Positions 40,948 through 50,775 of a stretch of DNA of 64,000 nucleotides are shown piece by piece. Origin of the DNA: Magnetococcales bacterium (GTDB lineage: Bacteria; Pseudomonadota; Magnetococcia; Magnetococcales; Magnetaquicoccaceae); NCBI GenBank assembly GCA_015231375.1, contig JADGBT010000008.1:1-64000 (forward strand). The letters run 5' to 3'. Below the pieces are notes generated by a model. The model did not search any database. It worked only from the letters and a program-made list of their open reading frames with translations, and was not told the origin of the DNA. The first letter of the stretch is position 1. Each line of letters begins with the position of its first letter. A program made the translations under genes and the position numbers.

Positions 40948-41031
40948 CGCCATCCCGCGCCCCCTGGATTCCCATTCTGCCGGGGGATATCCAAGGCGGC
41001 GCGGGGTCCAAGGCGGCGCGGGGTTGACGGA

Positions 41032-42789
41032 TCAGGAAGCGCTCTTGGGTTGCACCACGTTGGGGGTCATCTGTTCCGGAAAACGGCTGAACAGGGTCGG
41101 AATCGGATCCGCCTCGCTGGTTTCAAACAGATAGGCCGCATCTTTGGCGGAATGACGGGATTTCCACAACAGTTTCCACTCCCGGGGGGGATCCTTCAAC
41201 AACGCCTGCAAACGGTCCGCCTGCTCATCCCGGGCATTGAGCAGAATCCAGCGCCGCGCGCCGCCAGCGGGCAGGAACACCCGCAGACCCGGCGTGCGCC
41301 AGTTGACCATCCGCACATGGTCGGGGCTGCGGAAACCGGTCATCCATTCCAAGGTGGTGATCACCCGGGCATCGGTATACAGCACCACCGGTTCTTGCAA
41401 CGGCGCCAAGGATTCACGCATCAGACCGCGATAGATCTTCTGCCAGACCGTCGGCCCCAACACCCCCTGCCCCACCGCCAGCACCGGCAGGATCACCAGG
41501 GTCGCCACCACCAGACCCGTGGCCAGCCGCCGCTGATGACGCCTCGCCACCGCCGGCCACCACCGTTCCACAGCCAACACCAGCAGACACAACTCCAGCA
41601 GCAGGATTTCGCGTTTCCAGAATCCGAACCCCTGCAACACGAGTACCATCGCGGCCCCGACTCCGGCCATGGGCACCACCAGGGCGCCGCGTCGCGGACT
41701 CTGGATCAGACCGGCCAGGATGGCCCCAGCCAGCAAGGCGGCGGGGGGAAACAGAAACATCAGATAACGCCCGCACAGCATCATGGGGTTGTAATACTGA
41801 AACGAATTGGTGGCAAACCAGAAGACGAACAACACCAGCCCCATCATTCCCAGCCAATAACGGTACTCCCCGCGCCGCGCCGGCTCCACTTGTTTCAAAA
41901 AGAGCCACGCCAGTGGGATGGACAGAAACACCAGGGTCACGAAGCCGGGAATTTCCAGGATCATGCGAAGCGGCTGATAGGTCAAACGGGCCATGAGACT
42001 GTTGCCGGACTCGACGGAATAGGTCCAGATGCCATAGGGATTGTTGTAGATCTGATTGACCACATGGAGATGATACAGCGGATCCCCCCGCAACACCTGG
42101 TAGACCCCCAGATAAAGCGCGCCCATCACCCCGCCGGAAACCGCGATCCATCCCCACAAGGCCCGATGACGGCCATGATACAGATCGTGCAGCATGACCA
42201 AAACCAGGAAATAACCCACCCAGATGATGGAAAGCTTGGTCAACACCGCCGCCGTCAGGGCCAAGGCGACCAGCAGTCCCGCTTCTCGGGGGGAGAGACG
42301 GCAACCCCCGGGGTTGCGGGCCTGCGCCAGCACCGCCAGGGCGGCGAAGGCGCAAGCGGCCACAGGCAGATCGGGTCCGAGAGCCAAAGCCTGTTCCAGC
42401 CAGAAGGTGTTGGTGGCCAGCACCCAAGCGGCCAGCAGCGCGGCCAGACGACCGGCCAGAGGCAAGGCGACCCGATACACCCCCCAGATGGTCAACAGGG
42501 AACAGATCAAGGACCAGCCGGCCGTGGTGTAGGGATTGACGCCGAACAGAGAATACAGCAGGGCCGTGGGAGAGAGGATCCCCAACCGGTGGGCGAAATG
42601 GTGGGCCTCGAACCGAAAGGAACCGGTCTGCATCCGATGGGCGAAGGTGGCATAGGAGAGATCATCGCTGCCTTCGATGATGGGTTGCGCCCACCACCAC
42701 AACCCGACGTGGACGATCAGCACCAGCGCGACCAGCCAGGGATCGCGCCGCAATCCGACCTGGGGTTGATCGTTGACAGTGGTTTTCAT
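41032..42789 (-). CDS. PMT/ArnT-type membrane glycosyltransferase
   Basis: A 585-residue polytopic protein with about 11-12 spans. After TM1 it has PIIEGSDDLSYATFAHRM, which carries the acidic pair that in the GT-C fold (ArnT/PMT) binds the metal and lipid-linked sugar donor. The C-terminal region is a soluble periplasmic domain. It would transfer a sugar from a polyprenyl carrier to an envelope acceptor; donor and acceptor are unknown. ATG at 42789 with AGGAG five bases upstream; a frame extension to 42864 is not supported. Stands alone. Confidence 0.8.
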   Translation of the reverse strand: MKTTVNDQPQVGLRRDPWLVALVLIVHVGLWWWAQPIIEGSDDLSYATFAHRMQTGSFRFEAHHFAHRLGILSPTALLYSLFGVNPYTTAGWSLICSLLTIWGVYRVALPLAGRLAALLAAWVLATNTFWLEQALALGPDLPVAACAFAALAVLAQARNPGGCRLSPREAGLLVALALTAAVLTKLSIIWVGYFLVLVMLHDLYHGRHRALWGWIAVSGGVMGALYLGVYQVLRGDPLYHLHVVNQIYNNPYGIWTYSVESGNSLMARLTYQPLRMILEIPGFVTLVFLSIPLAWLFLKQVEPARRGEYRYWLGMMGLVLFVFWFATNSFQYYNPMMLCGRYLMFLFPPAALLAGAILAGLIQSPRRGALVVPMAGVGAAMVLVLQGFGFWKREILLLELCLLVLAVERWWPAVARRHQRRLATGLVVATLVILPVLAVGQGVLGPTVWQKIYRGLMRESLAPLQEPVVLYTDARVITTLEWMTGFRSPDHVRMVNWRTPGLRVFLPAGGARRWILLNARDEQADRLQALLKDPPREWKLLWKSRHSAKDAAYLFETSEADPIPTLFSRFPEQMTPNVVQPKSAS

Positions 42790-43010
42790 TCCCGCTCCTC
42801 GAAACGCCTGACATCCTGACATAAAGTCCGTGGCCATCCACAAACGCGCCAACTTCGTTGACACACTTCACACCGACCCGTATTCTTGCAATATGTCTAC
42901 CATATCCGTTTGGATTGGCCATCCGGTCTGCTGCCCGCATCCAAAGGTCATGCCAGCCCGCGACGGACTTTACAAGACCACCCTCGTCTGCTCTTGAGTC
43001 TCTTGAACGC

Positions 43011-43685
43011 ATGAAAGTACCGGAACACGGCATGGTCTCGTCACGCGCACGCGATCGTATGGTCAAGGAGTTGCTCCTGAACCACGGCATCGACGATCCA
43101 AGGGTGATCGCGGTGATGCGGGAGACCTTGCGCCATCTGTTTGTGGACGAGGCCCTGGCCAGCCGGGCCTACGGGGATGAGAACCTGCCCATCGGCGAAG
43201 GTCAAACCCTCTCCCAACCCTATACCGTGGCCCGCATGAGTCAGGCGTTGCGCCTCACCGGACGCGAAGAGGTGCTGGAGATCGGCACGGGTTCGGGATA
43301 TCAGACCGCGATTCTGTCCAAGCTGAGTCACAAGGTCTACACCATCGAACGCCACCCCTCCCTGGCCGACTCGGCCCGCAAACGGCTGCGACGCCTGGGA
43401 TTTCACAATGTGGTCTGCCGGGTCGGAGACGGCTCCCTGGGATGGCCGGAAGAACGGCTGTTCGAACGGGTGATCATCACCGCCGGCACCCCGATCACCC
43501 CGGAAAGCCTGCTGCGTCAACTGGCGCCCCATGGCCTGCTGGTGGCCCCGGAAGGCAGTCGCAGCGCCCAGAACCTGATCCGCATCTCGCGTCTGGCCGA
43601 TGGCGCCCTGCAACGCGAAATCCTCGACCCCTGCTGTTTCGTGCCGCTGGTGGGCGCGCAGGGGTGGAAGGACGAGTCCCCGTGA
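43011..43685 (+). CDS. pcm: Protein-L-isoaspartate O-methyltransferase
   Basis: Repairs isoaspartyl residues by SAM-dependent methylation. The 224-residue protein has the SAM motif VLEIGTGSGYQTAIL, the TLSQPYTVARMSQAL segment and DGSLGWPEE. The frame is open back to 42858, but homology starts near the ATG at 43011. The stop overlaps the nlpD GTG start, the usual pcm-nlpD arrangement (surE and rpoS are absent here). Confidence 0.95.
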   Translation: MKVPEHGMVSSRARDRMVKELLLNHGIDDPRVIAVMRETLRHLFVDEALASRAYGDENLPIGEGQTLSQPYTVARMSQALRLTGREEVLEIGTGSGYQTAILSKLSHKVYTIERHPSLADSARKRLRRLGFHNVVCRVGDGSLGWPEERLFERVIITAGTPITPESLLRQLAPHGLLVAPEGSRSAQNLIRISRLADGALQREILDPCCFVPLVGAQGWKDESP

Positions 43686-44803
43686 ATCCGGAATCCCGCC
43701 GATTCTCCGGAGACATCTTCCCCCGGGGGCGTCCCTGGATGGGAGGGATCGGAGTGCTGCTCCTGCTGTCGGGATGTTCCGGCACTGGCGCGCCCCCGCC
43801 ACCAGAGACGGCAAACCACTCCGCCGCTCCGGTGCGGATGGTCAAGGGTCCACCCCTGGCCGCAGACCTGGCACCCGAACCCCCAAACCAAACCCGGACG
43901 CCTCCCCCCCCAGCGGGCAAAGCCACCTCCTACGCGGTCCGTCCCGGCGACACCCTCTGGGCCATCGCCACGGCCCACAACATCGACGTGGAACAACTGG
44001 CCACCTGGAACCGCATCACCAATCCGGATCAACTCACCGTGGGCCAACGGCTGCGGGTGATCCCGCCAGGAACAGAACCGTTCCCGGCGGCCCGGCCCGT
44101 TTCGTCCTGGCCCCCCCCGCCCGACACGGCGACATCAGACGACAAAACGGAATCCTCCAACAAACCGGCGCCATCCGACAAAACGGAATCCTCCAACAAA
44201 CCGGCGCCATCCGACAGCGCGGAAGCGGCTTCCAAACCGGACTCGCGACCTCCTCCTCTACCCGGCAAGCCCGGTCCGCGCCTCTGGGACGATCCTCCCG
44301 GCACCATTCCACCCCCCTCGCTGGCGTTGCGAGATCCTCCCCCGCGTCCCGATCCGACCCCGGACCAGGAGGATACCCTCGGGTCGGCTCCCGCCCAGGC
44401 CAGACCCCTCTCTCCCAACGCCCCCGCGTACTGGGTATGGCCCCATCCGGGCCGGGTGATCGGACGCTTCGGTCAGGTGGGCGCGCTGCGCAACACCGGC
44501 ATCGACATCGCCGCCAAGCCAGGAGATCCCGTCCTGGCCGCCGCCGACGGGATGGTGGCCTACGCGGATCAAGGATTGAGCACCTTTGGCAACATGGTGC
44601 TGCTCCGGCATGGCGGCTCCTTCATGACCGCCTACGCCCATCTGCAAAAGATCATGGTCAAGAAGGGTCAAAACGTGCGGGCCGGGGAGACCATCGCCCT
44701 GGCCGGACAATCCGGAGTGACCGTCTCGCCCCGTCTGCATTTTGAAATCCGCCGTAGCATTGCACCGCAAAATCCCCTACAGTATCTCCCCAAACGCGAT
44801 TGA
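43682..44803 (+). CDS. nlpD: NlpD-like lipoprotein: LysM plus degenerate LytM/M23 domain
   Basis: A 373-residue outer-membrane lipoprotein. Lipobox LLLLSGC near residue 32; LysM (YAVRPGDTLWAIATAHNIDVEQLATWNRI) at about 80-122; a Pro-rich linker with a DKTESSNKPAPS repeat; C-terminal M23 domain. The first zinc motif reads NTGIDIAA (His replaced by Asn) and the last LHFEIRR, so the domain is probably inactive, as in E. coli NlpD, which activates AmiC. The GTG at 43682 has AAGGA nine bases upstream and overlaps the pcm stop. Confidence 0.9.
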   Translation: MNPESRRFSGDIFPRGRPWMGGIGVLLLLSGCSGTGAPPPPETANHSAAPVRMVKGPPLAADLAPEPPNQTRTPPPPAGKATSYAVRPGDTLWAIATAHNIDVEQLATWNRITNPDQLTVGQRLRVIPPGTEPFPAARPVSSWPPPPDTATSDDKTESSNKPAPSDKTESSNKPAPSDSAEAASKPDSRPPPLPGKPGPRLWDDPPGTIPPPSLALRDPPPRPDPTPDQEDTLGSAPAQARPLSPNAPAYWVWPHPGRVIGRFGQVGALRNTGIDIAAKPGDPVLAAADGMVAYADQGLSTFGNMVLLRHGGSFMTAYAHLQKIMVKKGQNVRAGETIALAGQSGVTVSPRLHFEIRRSIAPQNPLQYLPKRD

Positions 44804-44931
44804 CACCTGTTTGACACCGTCAAGATGGCACCTTGACCGGGCATCCACGCCCGAACCTTGACTTTTCAAATCATTCAACCCGTTTTGCACGCGACAGACA
44901 AGCCACACCCAAACAGGGATGACAAGCAACT

Positions 44932-46209
44932 GTGAACACCTTTTCTCTTGATATACGCACCCATCCATCGTTCACCTCAACCAGCGACTGTCCACCCCAC
45001 CTGCTGCACACCCTGTCGGGCTGGAAACACAATCCAACCTTCCGCCCCGCCTTCGTGCGTCTCACCGAAAACGATCAGGAGGTCGCCAAGGCGCTTGAAT
45101 GGTCACAACGGTTTCAGGATCAATCCGATCATCTGGTGGTGCTGGGCATCGGCGGCAGCTCCCTGGGGGGCAACATGCTGGTCCGTTCCCTGGCTGGTCA
45201 GGGGGGGCGCGCCGTCAGCTTTTACGAAAACATCTGCCCGGTGCAACTGGCGGCCCTGTATGACCAGGATTGGAGCCGCACCACCGTGCTGGCGGTGAGC
45301 AAATCCGGGGAAACCCCGGAAACCCTCGCCCAACTGCTCACGGTCTTGGACCGGCTCGGGGAACGCCCCCGGGAGCGATTGGCCATGATCACGGAAAACC
45401 CCCGGGGGGCTTTGGGAGAGATCGGTCGCGCGCTGGAGGTGCCGATCATTCCCCACGCCCCGGTGGGAGGACGCTTTTCGGTGCTGTCGGTCACGGGTCT
45501 GCTGCCCGCCGCCTTTGCCGGAGCGGACATCGAAGCCTTGCTGGCTGGCGCCACCCGGATGGCCCAACACTGCCTGGAACCGGATCCGGTGGACAATCCG
45601 GCGTTGCGTCACGCCCTGGCCCAGGCTGAAATGGCCGCCGCCGGACGCAACATGAGCGTGTTTTTGACCTACGGTTCCCGTCTGGAGACCATCGCCACCT
45701 GGTTTCGGCAGTTGTGGGCCGAAAGCCTGGGCAAGATCGACGACCAGGGCCGCAAACACGGTCTCACCCCGGTGGAGGCCCGAGGCGTGGTCGATCAACA
45801 CTCCCAGTTGCAGTTGTATCTCGATGGACCCGAGGACAAACAGTTCACGCTGCTGTTCGATCCCACCCTCGTCACGCTGGGGGCGACGATTCCGGGCCGT
45901 TTCGCCCATCTGCCCGCCGTGACCCCGTTGGCGGGGCGCACGGTGGGAGAGTTGTTCACCGCCGAATATCTCGGCACCCGTGACGCCCTCATCGGACGCA
46001 AGGCGCCGGTGCGGGAGTTCCGTCTGGCCGCCACCGATCCGGTCGCTTTGGGCGAGTTGATCGTGCTGTTGGAAATGGAAACCACTCTGGTGGCCGAATG
46101 TTTCGGCGTCACCCCCTTTGACCAGCCCGCCGTGGAAGACGGGAAAAAACGGACGCGCGCGCGCCTGGAATCCTCGACCCCCGGCACCCTCATGGAGGAG
46201 AACTCATGA
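44932..46209 (+). CDS. pgi: Glucose-6-phosphate isomerase
   Basis: Interconverts glucose- and fructose-6-phosphate. The 425-residue protein belongs to the short bacterial type. Motifs: LGIGGSSLGGNML, AVSKSGETPETLAQL and VVDQHSQLQLYLDGP. The catalytic Glu and His regions are intact. It begins at GTG with only GGGATGA upstream; no other start fits. pckA overlaps as ATGA. Confidence 0.93.
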   Translation: MNTFSLDIRTHPSFTSTSDCPPHLLHTLSGWKHNPTFRPAFVRLTENDQEVAKALEWSQRFQDQSDHLVVLGIGGSSLGGNMLVRSLAGQGGRAVSFYENICPVQLAALYDQDWSRTTVLAVSKSGETPETLAQLLTVLDRLGERPRERLAMITENPRGALGEIGRALEVPIIPHAPVGGRFSVLSVTGLLPAAFAGADIEALLAGATRMAQHCLEPDPVDNPALRHALAQAEMAAAGRNMSVFLTYGSRLETIATWFRQLWAESLGKIDDQGRKHGLTPVEARGVVDQHSQLQLYLDGPEDKQFTLLFDPTLVTLGATIPGRFAHLPAVTPLAGRTVGELFTAEYLGTRDALIGRKAPVREFRLAATDPVALGELIVLLEMETTLVAECFGVTPFDQPAVEDGKKRTRARLESSTPGTLMEENS

Positions 46210-47828
46210 CCAAACCCCTTTCCCCCCAAGACTATTCCGACGCGGTTCGCGCCCAGTTGACGCAACAGGGCATTCATCACACCGGCGCCATCCGCGTGGA
46301 TCTTTCCACCCCGGAACTCTACGAAACCGCCATCCACCGTCGCGAAGGGCGCATCGCCACCGGCGGCTCTTTGGTGGTGGAGACCGGTCAATATACGGGC
46401 CGTTCGGCCAACGACAAGTTCATCGTGGACGAACCTTCCAGCCGCGATCAGGTGGCCTGGGGCTCGGTCAACCGGCCCTTCTCCGAAGAGGCCTACGAAA
46501 AGCTCCGCACCCGGGTCACCGCCTATCTCCAGGACCGGGAGCTGTTCGTGCAGGATTGTCGCGTGGGAGCGGATCCCCAATATCAACGCCGGGTGCGGAT
46601 CGTCACCACCCAGGCGTGGCAATCCCTGTTCGCCCGCAATCTGTTCATTCACCCGGCCTCGCCTTGCGAAACGGTGATGCAACCGGATTTCACCTTGATC
46701 AACGCCGGAGGCTTCCAGGCCGTGCCCGAGGTGGACGGCACCCGTTCGGAGGCCTTCATTCTGCTGCATCTGGGACGCCGGGAGGCCCTGATCGGCGGCA
46801 CCGGCTATGCCGGAGAGAACAAAAAGGTGGTCTTCACCTTGATGAACTATCTGCTTCCCTTGCAGGGGGTGTTGTCCATGCATTGCAGCGCCAACATCGG
46901 CGAACAGGATGATGTGGCGATTTTCTTCGGTCTGTCGGGCACCGGCAAGACCACCTTGTCCACGGATCCCCGCCGCCGCATGATCGGCGACGACGAGCAT
47001 GGCTGGTCGGACAACGGGGTGTTCAATCTGGAAGGGGGGTGTTACGCCAAGGTGATCCGTCTGCATCCCCAGGCCGAGCCGGACATCTGGAATTGCACCC
47101 GCAAATTCGGCACGGTGCTGGAAAACGTCATTCTGGATCCGGTCACCCGGCGGGTCAATCTGGACGATCACACCCTGACCGAAAACACCCGCGCGGCCTA
47201 TCCGTTGGCGTCGTTGCCCCGGATCCAGTTCAGCGGGCACGGGGGGCATCCTTCCAACGTCATCTTGTTGACCGCAGACGCGTTCGGCATCATGCCGCCG
47301 GTGGCCCGTTTGACCATCGAACAGGCCATGTATCATTTCCTGTCCGGCTACACCGCCAAGCTGGCGGGCACGGAACGGGGCGTCACCGAGCCATCGGCCA
47401 CCTTCTCGGCCTGTTTCGGGGAGCCGTTCATGGCGTTGGATCCGGTGGTGTACGCCACGCTGCTGGGCAAGAAGCTGCAACAGTCCCAGGCCAGATGCTG
47501 GTTGATCAACACCGGTTGGACCGGCGGTCCCTACGGGGAGGGGTTCCGCATGCCGATTCAAGAGACCCGCGCGATCATCGATCGCATCTTCGACGGTCAT
47601 CTGGATCATGTGCCCACCCGCATCGATCCGACCTTTGGTTTCGAGGTGCCCATCGAGATCACCAACGTGGATCCCATGCATCTGGATCCCCGCACCACCT
47701 GGAAGGATCCGGCCCGTTACGATGTCCAGGCCCGTCAGTTGGCGGACCGGTTCGTGGCCAATTTCGCCGAGAAATTCGCCAATCGGGTATCCCCAGAGAT
47801 TCTATCCGGCGGACCAGTGCCACGTTAG
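46206..47828 (+). CDS. pckA: Phosphoenolpyruvate carboxykinase (ATP)
   Basis: Converts oxaloacetate to PEP, the first committed gluconeogenic step. The 540-residue enzyme has the kinase-1a loop GLSGTGKTTLSTDP, the kinase-2 region GDDEHGWSDNGVFNLEGGCYAK, and the C-terminal TRAAYPL/ IQFSGHGGHP segments. With pgi it forms a small carbon-metabolism unit, consistent with sugar synthesis from fixed carbon. Confidence 0.96.
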   Translation: MTKPLSPQDYSDAVRAQLTQQGIHHTGAIRVDLSTPELYETAIHRREGRIATGGSLVVETGQYTGRSANDKFIVDEPSSRDQVAWGSVNRPFSEEAYEKLRTRVTAYLQDRELFVQDCRVGADPQYQRRVRIVTTQAWQSLFARNLFIHPASPCETVMQPDFTLINAGGFQAVPEVDGTRSEAFILLHLGRREALIGGTGYAGENKKVVFTLMNYLLPLQGVLSMHCSANIGEQDDVAIFFGLSGTGKTTLSTDPRRRMIGDDEHGWSDNGVFNLEGGCYAKVIRLHPQAEPDIWNCTRKFGTVLENVILDPVTRRVNLDDHTLTENTRAAYPLASLPRIQFSGHGGHPSNVILLTADAFGIMPPVARLTIEQAMYHFLSGYTAKLAGTERGVTEPSATFSACFGEPFMALDPVVYATLLGKKLQQSQARCWLINTGWTGGPYGEGFRMPIQETRAIIDRIFDGHLDHVPTRIDPTFGFEVPIEITNVDPMHLDPRTTWKDPARYDVQARQLADRFVANFAEKFANRVSPEILSGGPVPR

Positions 47829-47862
47829 CCCCGATCCAAATCCAGACACCGAATCCTTGAAA

Positions 47863-47917
47863 CCATTAAAAAAAAAAGTGAGGGCCTGGGAGATTCCTCT
47901 CCCAGGGTCTTGCCTTT
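47863..47917 (+). repeat. Single arm of the 37237-37408 repeat family
   Basis: CATTAAAAAAAAAA, AGGGCCTGGGAGATTCC and CTCCCAGGGTCTTG align with the arms of the pheS-upstream element, including the CTGGGAGATTCCTCTCCCAG hairpin. Located 35 bp after pckA, where it could also act as a transcription stop. Confidence 0.75.
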
Positions 47918-47967
47918 GCTTTGGCCTTTGCCTTTGACTTCGTTTTTCAAGCGCGCTTTTCAAACAA

Positions 47968-48055
47968 GCTTTTTTCGCATCCTTTCGCGAAAAAAGCGCA
48001 GCGCGCCGCCTTGGAGGGTCTTCGTTTTTCGCCTTTTGAAAAACGAAGACCCTCC
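47968..48055. repeat. Two perfect hairpins in the pckA-creA gap
   Basis: GCTTTTTTCGC/GCGAAAAAAGC (47968-47978 with 47987-47997) forms an 11-bp stem, and GGAGGGTCTTCGTTTTTC/GAAAAACGAAGACCCTCC (48013-48030 with 48038-48055) an 18-bp stem. Both are perfect and closely spaced; the AAAACGAAG/TTTTCG elements recur around them. They may be bidirectional terminators for the convergent pckA and creA genes, or mobile hairpin units. Confidence 0.85.
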
Positions 48056-48095
48056 CTTGCCAGAACCCAGAACCCAGACCCCAGATTCCCGATCA

Positions 48096-48569
48096 CTATT
48101 CCTTGCGCCAGGGCATGACCGGAACCGTGGAGATGGAGTTTTTCGGGGAGCCTTCGATGAGCTTGTCGGAGTAGACGAGATAGACCAAGGTATTGCGTTT
48201 CTTGTCGAGGAAGCGCACCACCTGCAATTTCTTGAACAGCAGGGAGGTACTTTTGGAAAAGACCGACTCCCCATCCTTGAGTTCTTCTTTCATGACGATG
48301 GGACCGATCTGCCGACAGGCGATGGCGGCGTCCGAGGTGTCTTCGGCCAGACCCAGCCCACCGGAGACCCCTCCCCGCTTGGCCCGGCTCAGATGGCAGG
48401 CAACGCCGTCCACCTTGGGGTCGTCGAAGGCTTCGATGAGGATCTTGTCATCCGGGCCGAGCAGCTTGAAGACGGTATCCACGGTGGCGATCACCTCGGC
48501 CTGGGCGGTCCGGAGGGCGGGAACGGCGGCCAACAGCAGGGCCAGGGCGAACAGCGGTCCTTGTTTCAT
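48096..48569 (-). CDS. creA: CreA-family periplasmic protein
   Basis: A 157-residue protein with a signal peptide ([24 protein letters not shown]). The mature part is that of Cre[37 protein letters not shown] and [18 protein letters not shown]. The function of CreA is unknown. ATG at 48569 with GGAGA eight bases upstream. Convergent to pckA. Confidence 0.92.
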   Translation of the reverse strand: MKQGPLFALALLLAAVPALRTAQAEVIATVDTVFKLLGPDDKILIEAFDDPKVDGVACHLSRAKRGGVSGGLGLAEDTSDAAIACRQIGPIVMKEELKDGESVFSKSTSLLFKKLQVVRFLDKKRNTLVYLVYSDKLIEGSPKNSISTVPVMPWRKE

Positions 48570-48650
48570 GTCGGTCTCTCCAAATAATAAGTTCACAAAA
48601 AGAACACAACCCAGCACATCAGACAGTGACGCGCGTTGAAGGCTTTGCCG

Positions 48651-49415
48651 TCAACGTGTCAGACAGTGACGCGCGTTGAACTCCTGAATGCCCTCCAGCA
48701 CCCCTTTCACCAGTTTGTCGCGGGTTTCCGGCTGTTGCAACTGGAGCTCCTCGTCCCGATGCACGATCACGCCGAATTCGATCAGGATGGCGGGCATCAC
48801 GGCATATTTCAAGACCACCAGATTGTCGAACTGATAGATGCCCAACTCCTCATCGATCATGTTGTGACGGCCACCGGGAATATTCTTCGAGTGGTGATAC
48901 GCGGGCAGGAATCCGGCGGCGCGGAAGCGACGGCCGATCATCTGGGCCAGTTCGAGACTGCCGGAATACTGCAACCCCTTGGGAGAGAGCAGAATGGAAT
49001 ACCCCCGGAACAAGTCACAATATCTCTGGGTTTTGCCATCGACGGTCCAGTTGCGCAGATAAAACGACTGCACGGAATCGTGATGCACGGAGACGAACAG
49101 ATCGGCCTGTTTTTCCTCGGCGATGCGGACCCGCTCCTTGAGTCCCGGCGGGTTGACGATGAGGAAACTGCGGGAGAGGCCCTGTTGGATCAACGCGTCG
49201 TGGATCAAGGTGCCCATGGCAAGATTGAACTCATATTCCGGCTTGCCCCTGGCGCTGGTGGCGCCAGCGGACAGCAGGGAGTGTCCCACATCCACAGCCA
49301 CCGAACAGTCGCACGCCCCAGCCCAGCCATCGAGGGGAAGCGTCAACGCCAGCCACGCCAGCACCGGAGAGCACATCAAGACCGGCACGCGACATTTTCC
49401 CGGGAGCACGCGCAT
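48651..49415 (-). CDS. N-acetylmuramoyl-L-alanine amidase (Amidase_3)
   Basis: A 254-residue secreted zinc amidase that cleaves stem peptides from peptidoglycan. Signal peptide ends near GWAGA. Zinc and catalytic residues: His in VDVGHSLLSAG, Glu in YEFNLAMG, His in VSVHHDS and Glu near the C-terminus in ILIEFGVI. The N-terminal AMIN domain of AmiB/AmiC is missing, so targeting may rely on partners such as the NlpD-like protein encoded about 5 kb upstream. Start taken at 49415; GTG at 49421 is an alternative. Lies just after the four-cysteine gene. Confidence 0.9.
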   Translation of the reverse strand: MRVLPGKCRVPVLMCSPVLAWLALTLPLDGWAGACDCSVAVDVGHSLLSAGATSARGKPEYEFNLAMGTLIHDALIQQGLSRSFLIVNPPGLKERVRIAEEKQADLFVSVHHDSVQSFYLRNWTVDGKTQRYCDLFRGYSILLSPKGLQYSGSLELAQMIGRRFRAAGFLPAYHHSKNIPGGRHNMIDEELGIYQFDNLVVLKYAVMPAILIEFGVIVHRDEELQLQQPETRDKLVKGVLEGIQEFNARHCLTR

Positions 49416-49425
49416 ATCCACCAAT

Positions 49426-49929
49426 CTAACGACCGGCCCTGGCAGGGGCCAACGGGACAAAACTCTCCCCGTCGATCACCGGGGCCGACGCCGATGGGGA
49501 CTCCCGACTGCTGGGAGCGCGATCGATGGCCTGGAGCCAGTTCAACACCCCTTCCACTCGGGCCGGCCCCTGAACCGCCGACTCGCCCGGATGGAACTGA
49601 TCGTGACAGAAGCGCTCCATGGCCTGCGCGCTGGCGTCGTTCTGGACCCCGGAGAGATGGCGGAGCAGGCAGTGGTCGTAGGCGTACAGCTCATCCTCTT
49701 TTTCCGGGCGGATCTCCAGGGTCTGGGAGTCCGGTGCGACAGAAAAACGACGGGTGCAGGCCTGTTGCAGATGCTGGGCGGCCAGGGCGCTGCGCGCGGG
49801 TTTCACGTGGTCCAGCAGACAGGAGCGCAAGGGTTCGGAGGCGGTCCCGGCGGCGGCGTGGGCCGCGCCACCGCACAGCCACCACACCACTGCCGCAAGC
49901 GCAAAGAGGCCAAAGGACGGGATGGACAT
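49426..49929 (-). CDS. Secreted four-cysteine protein
   Basis: A 167-residue protein with a signal peptide ending near GGAAHAA. Four Cys lie in CLLDHVK, QACTRR, YDHCLLRHL and RFCHDQF, matching small four-cysteine secreted proteins (VF_A0006-like); presumably two disulfides. It is followed after 10 bp by the amidase gene, so the pair is probably cotranscribed. Function unknown. Confidence 0.75.
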   Translation of the reverse strand: MSIPSFGLFALAAVVWWLCGGAAHAAAGTASEPLRSCLLDHVKPARSALAAQHLQQACTRRFSVAPDSQTLEIRPEKEDELYAYDHCLLRHLSGVQNDASAQAMERFCHDQFHPGESAVQGPARVEGVLNWLQAIDRAPSSRESPSASAPVIDGESFVPLAPARAGR

Positions 49930-50107
49930 GATCACCGATTTTCACCACTCCGGGCCGGAAAGGATAGCGTTGCAGATGCGCACTCAAGGGATTCCAAGAT
50001 CAGTGTAGCCGGTTTGCCCCACCGCGTCCACGTTGTGAGAACACCCTCCATTCGTTAATATCGGCACAAAAATGGATCGTCATGAATCTGGAATCAACAA
50101 CCGCATT

Positions 50108-50770
50108 TCATTCCATTTTTCCAACCAAAGAAAGCAGTCTGTCCCGAAAATAAGCGAAACTTCTGGAGTGGTTATTCGCCACATCCATACAAGGAGAAAT
50201 CTCTTCAGCCCACTTTGACTTCTCGGTCCCGATAGCCTGCCAGCCTTGAGCCATAAGCTTTCTTGCACCTCCGGGATAGACGGCATCGGCCAACGTTTCC
50301 CACGTTCCACAAATACTGTCCTGGTGATAACTGGCAAGGATATCATTTTTTGTTCTTGGATAGTCTTTTCTTATGGCGTTGAAATCGCCAAGAAACCAAG
50401 CCTCACCTTCTTCGATGGCTAGGCAGAAATACGTTTGCGGGGCAGGGTTGCACGTACTCAGGATCTGTCGCAGTTCATGGCGAAAGGCCTTCAGGCACTT
50501 GTCATCCAGGTCGCAGACGACGATCACGGCGGCTTGGTAGTCGACTGGGTAACTGGAGAAGGTGTTTCCATACCCTCGCAGGAGCCTGGGAAGTTGATCC
50601 AGCAAGATCCTCTTGCCTGGATCCGATGCGCCACGAAGATCGCGTGGAATTCGGCCTATCCCCTTGTAAAAGTGGACAATGAAAGTGTGATCTGTCCCGA
50701 TGATCATCGGGATCAGGATATCCAGGGCTTTTTTCCCGGATTGATCTTCCACGAGAATCTCAAAATGCAT
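50108..50770 (-). CDS. TOPRIM-like partner of the AAA ATPase (DUF4276-like)
   Basis: A 220-residue protein, five bases after the ATPase stop. It begins MHFEILVEDQSGKKALDILIP, where the Glu in strand 1, then VVCDLDDKC (DxD) and AIEEGEAWFLGD fit the acidic residues of a TOPRIM nuclease/primase fold. Such proteins pair with OLD-like or AAA_15/AAA_21 ATPases in anti-phage systems such as PARIS and Gabija-like modules. GGTGA lies five bases before the start. Nuclease activity is inferred. Confidence 0.75.
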   Translation of the reverse strand: MHFEILVEDQSGKKALDILIPMIIGTDHTFIVHFYKGIGRIPRDLRGASDPGKRILLDQLPRLLRGYGNTFSSYPVDYQAAVIVVCDLDDKCLKAFRHELRQILSTCNPAPQTYFCLAIEEGEAWFLGDFNAIRKDYPRTKNDILASYHQDSICGTWETLADAVYPGGARKLMAQGWQAIGTEKSKWAEEISPCMDVANNHSRSFAYFRDRLLSLVGKME

Positions 50771-50775
50771 GACGG

